Positions 27,261-34,181 of a DNA stretch of 64,000 nucleotides are shown here, one piece after another. The stretch's first letter is position 1. Each line of letters starts with the position of its first letter. This DNA comes from JAIMBK01 sp040755975 (GTDB lineage: Bacteria > Bacillota > Desulfotomaculia > Desulfotomaculales > Nap2-2B): the NCBI GenBank assembly GCA_040755975.1, contig JBFLZY010000006.1, positions 11,000 through 74,999 of the forward strand, given 5' to 3'. The translations under genes were made by a program, and so were the position numbers. Under the pieces are notes generated by a model that was given only the letters and a program-made list of their open reading frames with translations, ran no database searches and was not told the origin of the DNA.

Positions 27261-27368
27261 CTAACCTGCCTTGCCGGCAACCTGCCCCGTGACGAGGAAA
27301 TAAATCCAGGTTACAAAAGAACCGCAGCAGAACAAGATGATAAAAATTTGGATCAGTCTTTTGCCCAT
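27261..27368 (-). CDS. 35-residue single-helix protein
   Basis: MGKRLIQIFIILFCCGSFVT and a continuation to residue 35; nearly all of it is one membrane helix with a double Cys. GGAGGTG lies 8-9 nt before the ATG, so translation is likely despite the size. It sits between the DUF2292-like gene and the 65-residue membrane gene, all on the same strand. Function unknown. Confidence 0.6.
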   Translation of the reverse strand: MGKRLIQIFIILFCCGSFVTWIYFLVTGQVAGKAG

Positions 27369-27448
27369 TACGCGACACCTCCTTTCCTTCTCTGTTTTTA
27401 ACTGCCCGGAGGATGTCTTGCTCCGGGGGTTAAGTCAGGTTATAAGAT

Positions 27449-27466
27449 GGTGACATAATTCACATA
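27449..27466. promoter_or_regulatory. CRP-like site GGTGA-N6-TCACA
   Basis: On the minus strand TGTGAATTATGTCACC precedes a -10-like TATAAC by a few bases; the -35 position is poor, consistent with an activator overlapping it. It would serve the 27368 gene and permease 2. Confidence 0.45.
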
Positions 27467-27485
27467 TCCCCTGAAAATAAAACTG

Positions 27486-27698
27486 CTAACGAATAACTTG
27501 CTTTGGTTTGTTTTTTCCAGGATAAAGGGTAACCGGCTGTTCTTCCAGCTTCACCGTCTTGATGGCTTCGTAAATCAACACCGGCTGTCCGTTTTCCACG
27601 CGCACTCTGACTTCACCCCAACCTAATTCCCGCATGAAAAGAATGAGCTGTTTTTCCCTGTTCGTAAGGTTCTGGACGGCTCCTTTTTCATCGGCCAT
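27486..27698 (-). CDS. DUF2292 (YezD)-like small protein
   Basis: 70 residues. The segment GEVRVRVENGQPVLIYEAIKTVKL matches the pattern of the small DUF2292/YezD family (a short beta hairpin with VxxxDGKxVxIE-type spacing); the identification is by pattern only. A helical N-terminal part and a basic C-terminus flank it. GGGGAGCAGG precedes the ATG. The promoter and operator at 27721-27777 lie upstream. Family members often sit near sulfur-assimilation or transport genes. Confidence 0.6.
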   Translation of the reverse strand: MADEKGAVQNLTNREKQLILFMRELGWGEVRVRVENGQPVLIYEAIKTVKLEEQPVTLYPGKNKPKQVIR

Positions 27699-27720
27699 TA
27701 CCTGCTCCCCTCCCCGATAA

Positions 27721-27777
27721 CGTGATTGTTTTCACTATCACATTTTAATTCTATTTTTTACTCGCCCAGCCTGTCAA
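27721..27777 (-). promoter_or_regulatory. Sigma-A promoter with operator at +1
   Basis: Minus strand: TTGACA (27777-27772), 18-nt spacer, TAGAAT (27753-27748), then a 22-bp palindrome TGTGAT-N10-ATCACG (27742-27721). The operator has the same length and right half (AACAATCAC) as the one at 21620, so the two may bind the same protein. Confidence 0.7.
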
Positions 27778-27853
27778 GAAAAACCGACCGATTTTTTGAC
27801 CGATCTAAATTACCGGGCAACGTCAGCTTAAACTGTCCGAAGGGGCGGGGATG

Positions 27854-27917
27854 AAAAAAGGCCGGAAGGCTCTAACCGGGGCTAGAGACTGCCGGCCTAT
27901 CGTTGTTCGATTCGGCC
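27854..27917 (-). ncRNA. Conserved hairpin/terminator RNA motif, copy 2
   Basis: Minus strand. Hairpin GGCC-GA-ATCG-AACAA-CGAT-A-GGCC followed by terminator stem GGCCGG ... CCGGCC (inner stem CTCTA/TAGAG) and TTTTTT. Same layout as copy 1 (18816-18872): identical loop and junction, different inner stem. It lies about 150 nt upstream of the DUF2292-like gene but upstream also of that gene's likely promoter, so termination of the 28011 transcript is the simplest reading. Confidence 0.65.
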
Positions 27918-28010
27918 CTGCCTGTGAAGTTTGATCTAAAAATAACAAATTCCTGCTGCGCTGTCAACCCCTTTTTTGCATCTGAAAATTACGAAAATAG
28001 GCCTTCCGGA

Positions 28011-28271
28011 TTAACCTGTCCTTTTCTTTAAAAATTCAAGGATTATACCGGCCGTTTCCGGGTCAAAATCACTCTGATAAAACCTCAGGAAGAGCGCCTG
28101 GCGCAACTCGGCCGGGGTGAGCCGGGGATTTTCCGCCCGGAGAGAAGCCAGCGCCAGGCGGCGGGCGGTATCAAACATCGAGCAGCCCATCTTAAGACGT
28201 TTTTCGCCGGGCCGTCTCATGATCATCGCCCGGAACCGCCTGGCTGCCTCGGGGTTAGTATCGCCGGTCAT
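28011..28271 (-). CDS. Small protein paired with a nucleotidyltransferase gene
   Basis: 86 residues. RRLALASLRAENPRLTPAEL followed by FLRFYQSDFDPETAGIILEF is a pattern I associate with short proteins encoded directly beside MNT-like nucleotidyltransferase genes. The ATG overlaps the TGA of such a gene (here broken) in an ATGA. Its function is not established. With the partner destroyed it may be without selection, though its own frame is intact. Confidence 0.6.
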   Translation of the reverse strand: MTGDTNPEAARRFRAMIMRRPGEKRLKMGCSMFDTARRLALASLRAENPRLTPAELRQALFLRFYQSDFDPETAGIILEFLKKRTG

Positions 28272-28469
28272 TTGGCTGCCTCCCTGTAAAGATCTTCAAC
28301 CGCCAGCTCTTTTTTTATATCTACCGTCCGCAGTTCGACCACGATATCGATATCCCTGGTCATGCGGGGGACGTCATAAAAGTAGAATTGACCCGGTTGG
28401 CATGTACGGGATTTGCGCCTTGTTCAGCCGCCCGGTGACTATCTTTAATACTTCCAATTCATCGCTCAA
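28268..28469 (-). pseudogene. Decayed MNT-like nucleotidyltransferase
   Basis: From a TTG at 28469 (GGGGAAG about 8 nt upstream) the frame reads LSDELEVLKIVTGRLNKAQI, then TGS, then stops. Shifted by one base it continues DVPRMTRDIDIVVELR and ends in EDLYREAAK. Full genes of this type read TGS-(Ile/Val)-(Ala)-x-x-(Tyr)-x-x-PRMTRDID; here a few residues after TGS are lost, with a frameshift, and most of the C-terminal domain is deleted. The TGA overlaps the next ATG. Confidence 0.75.
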
Positions 28470-28626
28470 TTCAACTTCCCCTTTCCCCCAATTATAACAA
28501 AACTGATCAATTATGAACTCTTGAATTTATAAAAAGCACCCTGTTTTCTGGTGATGCCGGACCGGGACCGGAACCAAACCAGGCCGGACCGAATAGCTTG
28601 AATATTTTTTATTGTGGAACTTAATA

Positions 28627-28664
28627 TGTGACATATTGCACAAGTGTGTCTTAGGTGTTATAAT
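28627..28664 (+). promoter_or_regulatory. Promoter with CRP-like site over the -35
   Basis: TTGCAC (28636-28641), exact 17-nt spacer, TATAAT (28659-28664). The -35 is embedded in TGTGACATATTGCACA (28627-28642), a TGTGA-N6-GCACA site. It drives the transposase-like gene at 28799. Between 28470 and 28626 I see nothing else. Confidence 0.7.
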
Positions 28665-28703
28665 GCCAGTTAAGTAAGTGAGAGACAAAAATAGTGACCA
28701 GAC

Positions 28704-28722
28704 ATGTGACAGATATCACAAT
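28704..28722 (+). promoter_or_regulatory. Perfect CRP-like site TGTGA-N6-TCACA
   Basis: ATGTGACAGATATCACAAT, about 35-40 bp downstream of the start point predicted for the promoter at 28636-28664. A roadblock position. Confidence 0.7.
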
Positions 28723-28798
28723 TAACTAGAACAACAAATTCAAGGTGGAAAAGAACAAAAAACTGCGAAAATGTAATGACAAGGAGGGGGGTTGGCCG

Positions 28799-30316
28799 GT
28801 GTTTTTCCGAAAAATCACCACCCGCAGCAACGACAAGGAATACACGTACGTCAAGCTCATTGAAAACTACCGAAAGGGAAATAAGATCAAGCAAAGGGTC
28901 ATCGCCAACCTGGGAAACATCGAAGAACTGGACCCGGACCGGGTGCGCAACCTGATCGCCAGCCTGGCGAAAGTTTGCGGCGTGGAACCTCCCGGCAAAC
29001 CAAAATTGAAAATAAAAAGAGTCTTGCGTTACGGCGACGCCCTGCTGATCCATAAAATCTGGGAACGGCTGGGCCTCACCGGCGCGGCGGGCGCCTTCCC
29101 CGGCGCGACGCCGGACCTGGCCCTGGCGATAGAACTGCTGGTCATTGCCGAACTCCTCCCCCTCCCCGCGGGAGCGTTTCAGGAATGGCGCCGCCACCTC
29201 TATTTGCCCGCTCCGGAACAGGCGAATCCCCCGCCCCGGGAAGAAGTCCTGAACTATCTGGCCGAAAACGGGCGGCGCCTCCAGGAACGCATCTTTCACC
29301 GGTTGCAGGAATGGGGAAAAGTAACCTCGCCCATCTACCTTTTCGCCGTGAAGAGCCTGGTGGAAAACATCCCCCCGCAGCCGGCCCACTTTCTCAACCG
29401 GCGCGGCGAACGCCGTTTCTTCGACCTGGATTTATTTACGACGCCCGCGGGAATCCCGGCCGGGTACGCCGCAACGGCTCGAAACACTGCAGACGGGCAA
29501 AACCTGACCAAAAGGATGGCCCAGGCCGGCGAACGGTTTAAAAATTACCGGGTTATCCTGGTCGGCAATTTTCCCGCCCTTCCCGAAGAAAATCCGCCTG
29601 GTCTTGCCAGGTACGCCCGGGAATACATCACCGGTCTTTCCCTTTCCTCCCCCAAAGCCGGGGAGACCAGCCGGAAAGTCTTGCCGGCAGACCTTTTCCC
29701 CGCAGATCTCATCCCGGCAGCTCTTTTGGAGAACTTCCACCGGCTTGCCGACGACCTCTGGTACCGGGAAATCAAATCGGAACAAACGCGCTACCTGTTA
29801 TGTTCGAATCCTTTTCAAAATCGCAATTTCATTATTCAAACAAATACCGAAGATCTCCCCGCCTCCGAAATTATCCGGATCTATAACGATTTCGCCGCTG
29901 TTCAAGCCCGCTACCGGGTCATCGGATGCCCCGCCCGGCCGGATTGCACCGCCATGAGCCTGCCGGGGCGGATCTTTATTTCCTGGCTGGCCCACCTGGT
30001 CGAGAGGCTCCTCGACTATATTTTCCAGGAACAGGGAATTAATATAAATGCGCTTGCCGCCCTGCAAACTTTGGAGCCGGTTAAGATAGTCATCAACGAA
30101 ATGGGGGGTGAGATCGGCAGTTCGGTAATGGCGATGGATAAGGCGCAGAAAAAAATTCTATCCGCCCTGGAAGCGGGAGTGGCGCCTTCAGAAGCACCTG
30201 ACGGGTTTCGTCCGACTTCCTGTCCCGCCGGGCAACACCGGCGACACCTTAGAAAACAGAGGTTGGGGATTAGACTCCCAGGCCATTTTCGCAGCACAAA
30301 CAGAAAACGAAAATGA
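28799..30316 (+). CDS. IS1634-like transposase with eroded active site
   Basis: About 505 residues in one open frame from a GTG at 28799 (AAGGAGGGGGG upstream). The N-terminus FFRKITTRSNDKEYTYVKLI, then KQRVIANLGNIEEL, and the C-terminal FIIQTNTEDLPASEIIRIYN with LAHLVERLLDY fit the IS1634/IS4-type DDE transposases. The expected catalytic segments are changed: the first reads FFDLDLFTTPAG, the second aspartate region reads ILVGNFPAL, and the ERxFRxLK-type third motif reads QARYRVIG. No terminal inverted repeats flank it. A domesticated DNA-binding protein or a late relic are both possible. The last 25-50 residues run up to the dispersed repeat and may be altered by its insertion. Confidence 0.7.
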   Translation: MFFRKITTRSNDKEYTYVKLIENYRKGNKIKQRVIANLGNIEELDPDRVRNLIASLAKVCGVEPPGKPKLKIKRVLRYGDALLIHKIWERLGLTGAAGAFPGATPDLALAIELLVIAELLPLPAGAFQEWRRHLYLPAPEQANPPPREEVLNYLAENGRRLQERIFHRLQEWGKVTSPIYLFAVKSLVENIPPQPAHFLNRRGERRFFDLDLFTTPAGIPAGYAATARNTADGQNLTKRMAQAGERFKNYRVILVGNFPALPEENPPGLARYAREYITGLSLSSPKAGETSRKVLPADLFPADLIPAALLENFHRLADDLWYREIKSEQTRYLLCSNPFQNRNFIIQTNTEDLPASEIIRIYNDFAAVQARYRVIGCPARPDCTAMSLPGRIFISWLAHLVERLLDYIFQEQGININALAALQTLEPVKIVINEMGGEIGSSVMAMDKAQKKILSALEAGVAPSEAPDGFRPTSCPAGQHRRHLRKQRLGIRLPGHFRSTNRKRK

Positions 30317-30320
30317 CCGG

Positions 30321-30577
30321 CCCGCCGTTCGATTTGCCGGGAGCGACATGTGCGTAGGGCCGGGTAACGAGACACGGCGCAGGTGAGGCAAGCGAACCGG
30401 CAGCGCGAAACGCGCAAATAACCCAATGATAGAAAACTGACAGCAATCGCCGGAAAACCGAGTAAGAAAAGAAAACTAATGTACCGCGCGCATTTTGCAG
30501 CGCTGCCTGGTTCGCTCCGAACCAGGCCGATGTCTCGTCGGCCCGAAGCATCGGAGCGACGGCAAACGAACGGCGGG
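30321..30577. repeat. Dispersed structured repeat, copy B
   Basis: 257 bp, inverted relative to copy A at 8736-8991. Arms read CCCGCCGTTCG at both ends, whereas both arms in copy A read CTTGCCGTCCG: three positions have changed on both arms so that pairing is kept. A 10-bp stem GCCTGGTTCG-CTC-CGAACCAGGC (30505-30527), GCAGCGCTGC and GCGCG-AAA-CGCGC are also present. It lies 5 bp after the transposase-like gene's stop and before permease 3. Confidence 0.85.
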
Positions 30578-30706
30578 CGAAAGCCTGTTTTCAGGAGAGA
30601 ATAACGAGAGTACCGGTCGCCGCGGGCGGCTCCCGGGAAAACCCCGGCGGACCGGACGGGCAGTTCCGTCAAGATTATTTTTGAAACCTGAAAGGGGTGC
30701 AGGCAA

Positions 30707-31699
30707 ATGATCGATCCCCTGACCACTGCGCCGGCAATCTTTTTTATCGGTCTTTACGCGGGTATTTTAAGGGTGTGTTACGGAACCGCCGCCCAGTTGC
30801 TGGCCGTTCCCCTGCTGAACATCTTCGGCCTTCCGACCGTTTTTGCCGCCGGCACCGCCATCGCCGGGAGCTTTTGCCAGACCGCCGCAACCCTCGTCCA
30901 GAAAGGCTCCCTTTCTTACGCGCACCGGCGGCTGGGGTTGGCCCTGGGTATCTTCGGTACCATCGGTATGTTTCTTGGTCATGCGCTGCTCGCCGGAATA
31001 TCCGCTGTCAACCAGAATATTTTTACCGCCACCTGGACTGTTCTTCTTTTTGCTGCGGGAGCGGCAACCCTGGTGTATTCCCTGGCCAAAGAAAAAAAAT
31101 GCGGCCCCGGTCAAAATCCCCCTCCGTCCAATTGGCCGTTTTTATTCCGGCCCGGCCCGGGCAACACCCGGTTTATTGAATTTTTGTCTCTCCCGGCGGT
31201 TTTCCTGGTCGGGCTGGGAATCGGCTTCGCCACAGGGTTCTGGGGCCTGGGGGCGGGCCTGCCGGGGATCATTCTGCTGACCGGGGTTTTGCACGCACCC
31301 CCGCAGGTTGCCGCGGCCACCGACCTGGTTGCCTCCTCGATCATCAGTGCGGCGGCCCTGCTGAGCTACCTTCTCACCGGCCATTTGCATGCCTGGGCCC
31401 TGCTCCCCTTTGTCTGCGGACTGTTTGCCGGAAACTGGGCCGGCCATCTGGCGCCCCCGGAAATTAAGGCCGGAATGTTTCGTCCCGCCTTCGCCGGCGT
31501 ATTGTTCCTGGGTGCGGCGGCGGCGGCCTTAAAAGTGGCCGGCCACGCCAAAATGGCGGGGCTCTTCTTGATGAGCGGCATGATTTTGCTCTGTGCGGCC
31601 CTCTTAGCCGGCCACCTGCTCATTAACTTGCTGCTGCAGCGCTCCGGCGAAAAAGAAACCGGCGGTAAGCAATCAGAGCATTCGCCAATTCACCCGTAA
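30707..31699 (+). CDS. TauE/SafE-family permease 3
   Basis: 330 residues with about eight to nine membrane helices. The two half-repeats are recognisable but divergent: GTAAQLLAVPLLNIFGL with FAAGTAI near residue 25, and GLGAGLPGIILLTGVL with AAATDLV near residue 175. Glycines of the usual GxGGG signature are partly replaced, so substrate preference may differ from the other three. A central soluble loop of about 35 residues is Pro-rich. GGGGTGCAGG precedes the ATG. It is the only permease here on the plus strand and follows copy B of the dispersed repeat. Confidence 0.85.
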   Translation: MIDPLTTAPAIFFIGLYAGILRVCYGTAAQLLAVPLLNIFGLPTVFAAGTAIAGSFCQTAATLVQKGSLSYAHRRLGLALGIFGTIGMFLGHALLAGISAVNQNIFTATWTVLLFAAGAATLVYSLAKEKKCGPGQNPPPSNWPFLFRPGPGNTRFIEFLSLPAVFLVGLGIGFATGFWGLGAGLPGIILLTGVLHAPPQVAAATDLVASSIISAAALLSYLLTGHLHAWALLPFVCGLFAGNWAGHLAPPEIKAGMFRPAFAGVLFLGAAAAALKVAGHAKMAGLFLMSGMILLCAALLAGHLLINLLLQRSGEKETGGKQSEHSPIHP

Positions 31700-31719
31700 A
31701 AGCAACCTGTTTATTTCGC

Positions 31720-32349
31720 TCAAACGACCCCCAGTCTGTTTAAAGCTTTTTTGGTCACCAGGATGAAGCTGGCCAGCTTTTTGGACGTCAGTTCCGTTTC
31801 CCAGCGCTCCGCCAAACGAAAAGGCAAAAATACTTTGAATCTATACTTGCCGGTAGCTTCTACTTTCGGCAGTTCCCGCTCCAAGGCCTCCCCTAATTCA
31901 AATTCTATTTCTTTTTTCTGGCCCAGGAGCGGCAAAAAAACCTGTTTTTTCCGGCCGTCCATAACCAGGTCCAAAACCAGCAGTTCGCGGCCCTGGTAGG
32001 TTCCTTTACGCGGCCTGGTTTTGCCGATGCGGTAATATACGTTTTTATTTTCCAAAACTTTAATGCACCGCCAGGACCCTTTCAGGCCCAGCCACTGGTC
32101 GGAGGAAGGATAGAACATTTTAATCCCCCAGCCGCGCAGTATTTCCTGGGTGCGGATAAGCACTTCATCCAGAAACTCGTCGAAATCGCCTGACCCGGTC
32201 GCTGCAGAATCTTCTTCGCTTTTTACTTTTTCTTCCTGAAGCCAGCGCTCGAACCAGTTGAGCACCTTTTTATAACTGCTTTGCTGGTACTCCTGGAGAA
32301 ATGCTTCCTTCTGTCTTGTAAAATGCTTAACAAATTCTTGATTAGTCAT
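31720..32349 (-). CDS. Hypothetical soluble protein
   Basis: About 209 residues. The N-terminal third is helical and charged (KEAFLQEYQQSSYKKVLNWF), then an acidic linker, then a beta-rich, basic C-terminal half containing GLKGSWRCIKVLENKNVYYR and PFRLAERWETELTSKKLASF. No catalytic motif is recognised. GAGAAGGG precedes the ATG at 32349. It follows the membrane gene at 32389 on the same strand by 40 bp. Not a shadow ORF by composition. Confidence 0.65.
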   Translation of the reverse strand: MTNQEFVKHFTRQKEAFLQEYQQSSYKKVLNWFERWLQEEKVKSEEDSAATGSGDFDEFLDEVLIRTQEILRGWGIKMFYPSSDQWLGLKGSWRCIKVLENKNVYYRIGKTRPRKGTYQGRELLVLDLVMDGRKKQVFLPLLGQKKEIEFELGEALERELPKVEATGKYRFKVFLPFRLAERWETELTSKKLASFILVTKKALNRLGVV

Positions 32350-32388
32350 TCCCTTCTCACTCCCCACACCGCAAGGAGGCCGCCTTGC

Positions 32389-32805
32389 CTAATGACCAAC
32401 CCGAAGAACCCCGCTGGCCGCGAGCAGCAGAATAAGTATTTCCAGCCCGGCAATTGCTGCGTAGGCCATATCCTTGCTCTTGATATAAAAGGGGATTAAA
32501 ACCAGGTAGCCTGCTATAGTCAGGAAAGCCAGAAAAGCAATGCCGATAAAATTTAGAAAATCGCCGTACATGAGCATCCCCACCCATCCCCAGCCGACGG
32601 GCAGGTTCAACTGTTCGTTAAAATCATGTACGTTCATCCCCCAGTAATTGGGAAGCATTGCGGAAGGTACATAGGGAGAAATTATCCCGCTGGCGTACAA
32701 CAAAAACAGGATCCCGAGAATCAGGATTCCTCCCCAGGCCCCGTAAAACAGAATATTGGCGTATCTGATTTGTTCCGGCGCAATTTGCAGGTTCTGTTTC
32801 TCCAT
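32389..32805 (-). CDS. Four-helix membrane protein, TauE-cluster partner
   Basis: 138 residues. Hydrophobic segments near residues 20-43, 70-92, 90-108 and 115-135. The outer loop contains PSAMLPNYWGMNVHDFNEQL. It lies 8 bp after permease 4 ends, on the same strand, so it is almost certainly co-translated and possibly a subunit. I do not recognise the family; a DUF1634-type partner is a possibility since those also accompany TauE/SafE genes. Confidence 0.75.
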   Translation of the reverse strand: MEKQNLQIAPEQIRYANILFYGAWGGILILGILFLLYASGIISPYVPSAMLPNYWGMNVHDFNEQLNLPVGWGWVGMLMYGDFLNFIGIAFLAFLTIAGYLVLIPFYIKSKDMAYAAIAGLEILILLLAASGVLRVGH

Positions 32806-32812
32806 AGCATTT

Positions 32813-33760
32813 TCACCCCCAAATTCCCAGGCCTTTTAACAGTGCCCGCACCCCGGCGAAGAAAAGCATACCGATGACGATGTACCGGACAATCGATGGT
32901 TTCGTGACGGCCAGGATTTTTACCCCCAAAAACGAGCCCAGCATGATCCCGATGATGGAAGGAACGGCGATTAAAGGGATGATGCAGCCCTGGTTCAAAT
33001 AAACCCAGGCCGCGGAAGTGTCCGTGATGGAAAGCAAAAACTTGCTGGTGCCCACGGCCACTTTCAACGGCGCCCCCATCAGCAGGTTTAAAACCGGCAC
33101 GTTCGCCCACCCAGCACCCAGACCGAACATTCCGGCAAGAACGCCGATGAAAACGAAAAGGAACATTCCCGAAGGAGTCCGCCACACCTGCCAGTTCACT
33201 ATTTTCCCGGTTGATTCTTCCCGGTAAGAACCTTCTATTTTCAACATCCTGGCCAGGTTATCCGGAGCCTTGACTTCCGGATACTCCGTGTTTTTAGAAA
33301 AAATAAACAAAACGGCGATAAAAATTATGGTCAGGCCTAGAGCGGTCTGGACGATCCACGTCGGCGCCGCCAGACCCACAAAAGCCCCGGCAATACTACA
33401 CGTGGAAGCAATCAGAGCCAAAGGCAGGGTCAAGCGTAAGTTGGCCAGATTTTTCCTGAGCAGGCCCGGGCCTGCCGCCAGGGCGCCCGAGAGGGCCACC
33501 AGCAAACCCGCCCCCCTTACGAAGTCCAGGTGAAATGGAAAAAAGCTGCTCACTAAAGGGACGTATAACACTCCCCCGCCCACTCCGGCCAAAACGGCCA
33601 GGATGCCCAAGATGATCGTGGCGATAAATAGCGCCAGCGGCCATACCCACCACGGTGGCCCGAGGTGAGCGCTTGTTGCCACTGCCGCTGCGGAGCCCGT
33701 CGGCACCGTCGGACTGACGGTCGAAGCCAGGATCCACATGGAGGCTATTTTTTCCAGCAT
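32813..33760 (-). CDS. TauE/SafE-family permease 4
   Basis: 315 residues. GVGGGVLYVPLVSSFFPF near residue 62 and GLGAGWANVPVLNLLMGAP near residue 218 with VGTSKF downstream are the two half-repeats. An extra N-terminal segment (about 40 residues, with a Ser/Thr/Ala-rich outer stretch) precedes the first core helix. GGGGAGGGGAAGG lies before the ATG. It forms a minus-strand transcript with the four-helix protein and the hypothetical gene. It diverges from the second kinase/regulator pair. Confidence 0.9.
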   Translation of the reverse strand: MLEKIASMWILASTVSPTVPTGSAAAVATSAHLGPPWWVWPLALFIATIILGILAVLAGVGGGVLYVPLVSSFFPFHLDFVRGAGLLVALSGALAAGPGLLRKNLANLRLTLPLALIASTCSIAGAFVGLAAPTWIVQTALGLTIIFIAVLFIFSKNTEYPEVKAPDNLARMLKIEGSYREESTGKIVNWQVWRTPSGMFLFVFIGVLAGMFGLGAGWANVPVLNLLMGAPLKVAVGTSKFLLSITDTSAAWVYLNQGCIIPLIAVPSIIGIMLGSFLGVKILAVTKPSIVRYIVIGMLFFAGVRALLKGLGIWG

Positions 33761-34107
33761 TCCTTCCCCTCCCCCGAAAAATTACGTATGGCAAAACTTT
33801 TTCCATCTGCATTTCTTCCTGAAAAATAAAGCGTTCGGCAAGCAATTCCGCCCCTGTCAAACACCCCCTCTCGCTGGTAAAAGTAAAAATAATTCTTCTT
33901 CCTCAACTTACCCTTTATCAAAACATACCCTTTGTGCTATAATAAACATGCGTGGAAAATAGAATGCACTTGCTCAATAAAGCACAAACCGTGCCAGCGG
34001 ACTAAATACAGGCATCTCAGAAGGGACAAAAGACTTAACCCGGCTGAGCCTTGCCGGCGATGTCTAAAAACAAACAGTTAATTACCGAGGGATAAAGTTA
34101 ACGGGAC
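33761..34107. other. Spacer between permease 4 and kinase 2
   Basis: No gene seen. A plausible plus-strand promoter TTATCA (33915-33920), 17-nt spacer, TATAAT (33938-33943) lies about 240 bp upstream of kinase 2. Confidence 0.55.
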
Positions 34108-34166
34108 TTGTGAACGTGATAACATTATTTTTCCGCTGTCTGTTATCAGACAAGGGTTGTTCACAA
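34108..34166. promoter_or_regulatory. Nested inverted repeats before kinase 2
   Basis: TTGTGAAC (34108-34115) and TGATAACA (34117-34124) recur in inverted order as TGTTATCA (34141-34148) and GTTCACAA (34159-34166). Both arms would form one interrupted hairpin just upstream of the ribosome binding site, or four operator half-sites of the TTGTGA type. Confidence 0.55.
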
Positions 34167-34181
34167 TTCAACAGGAGTTAA

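Noticed and set aside
30016..30726. Long minus-strand frame through repeat copy B (and its counterpart in copy A)
   Set aside because: The frames in the two copies are in different registers and differ by insertions not in multiples of three; similarity is at DNA level, so it is a repeat rather than a gene.
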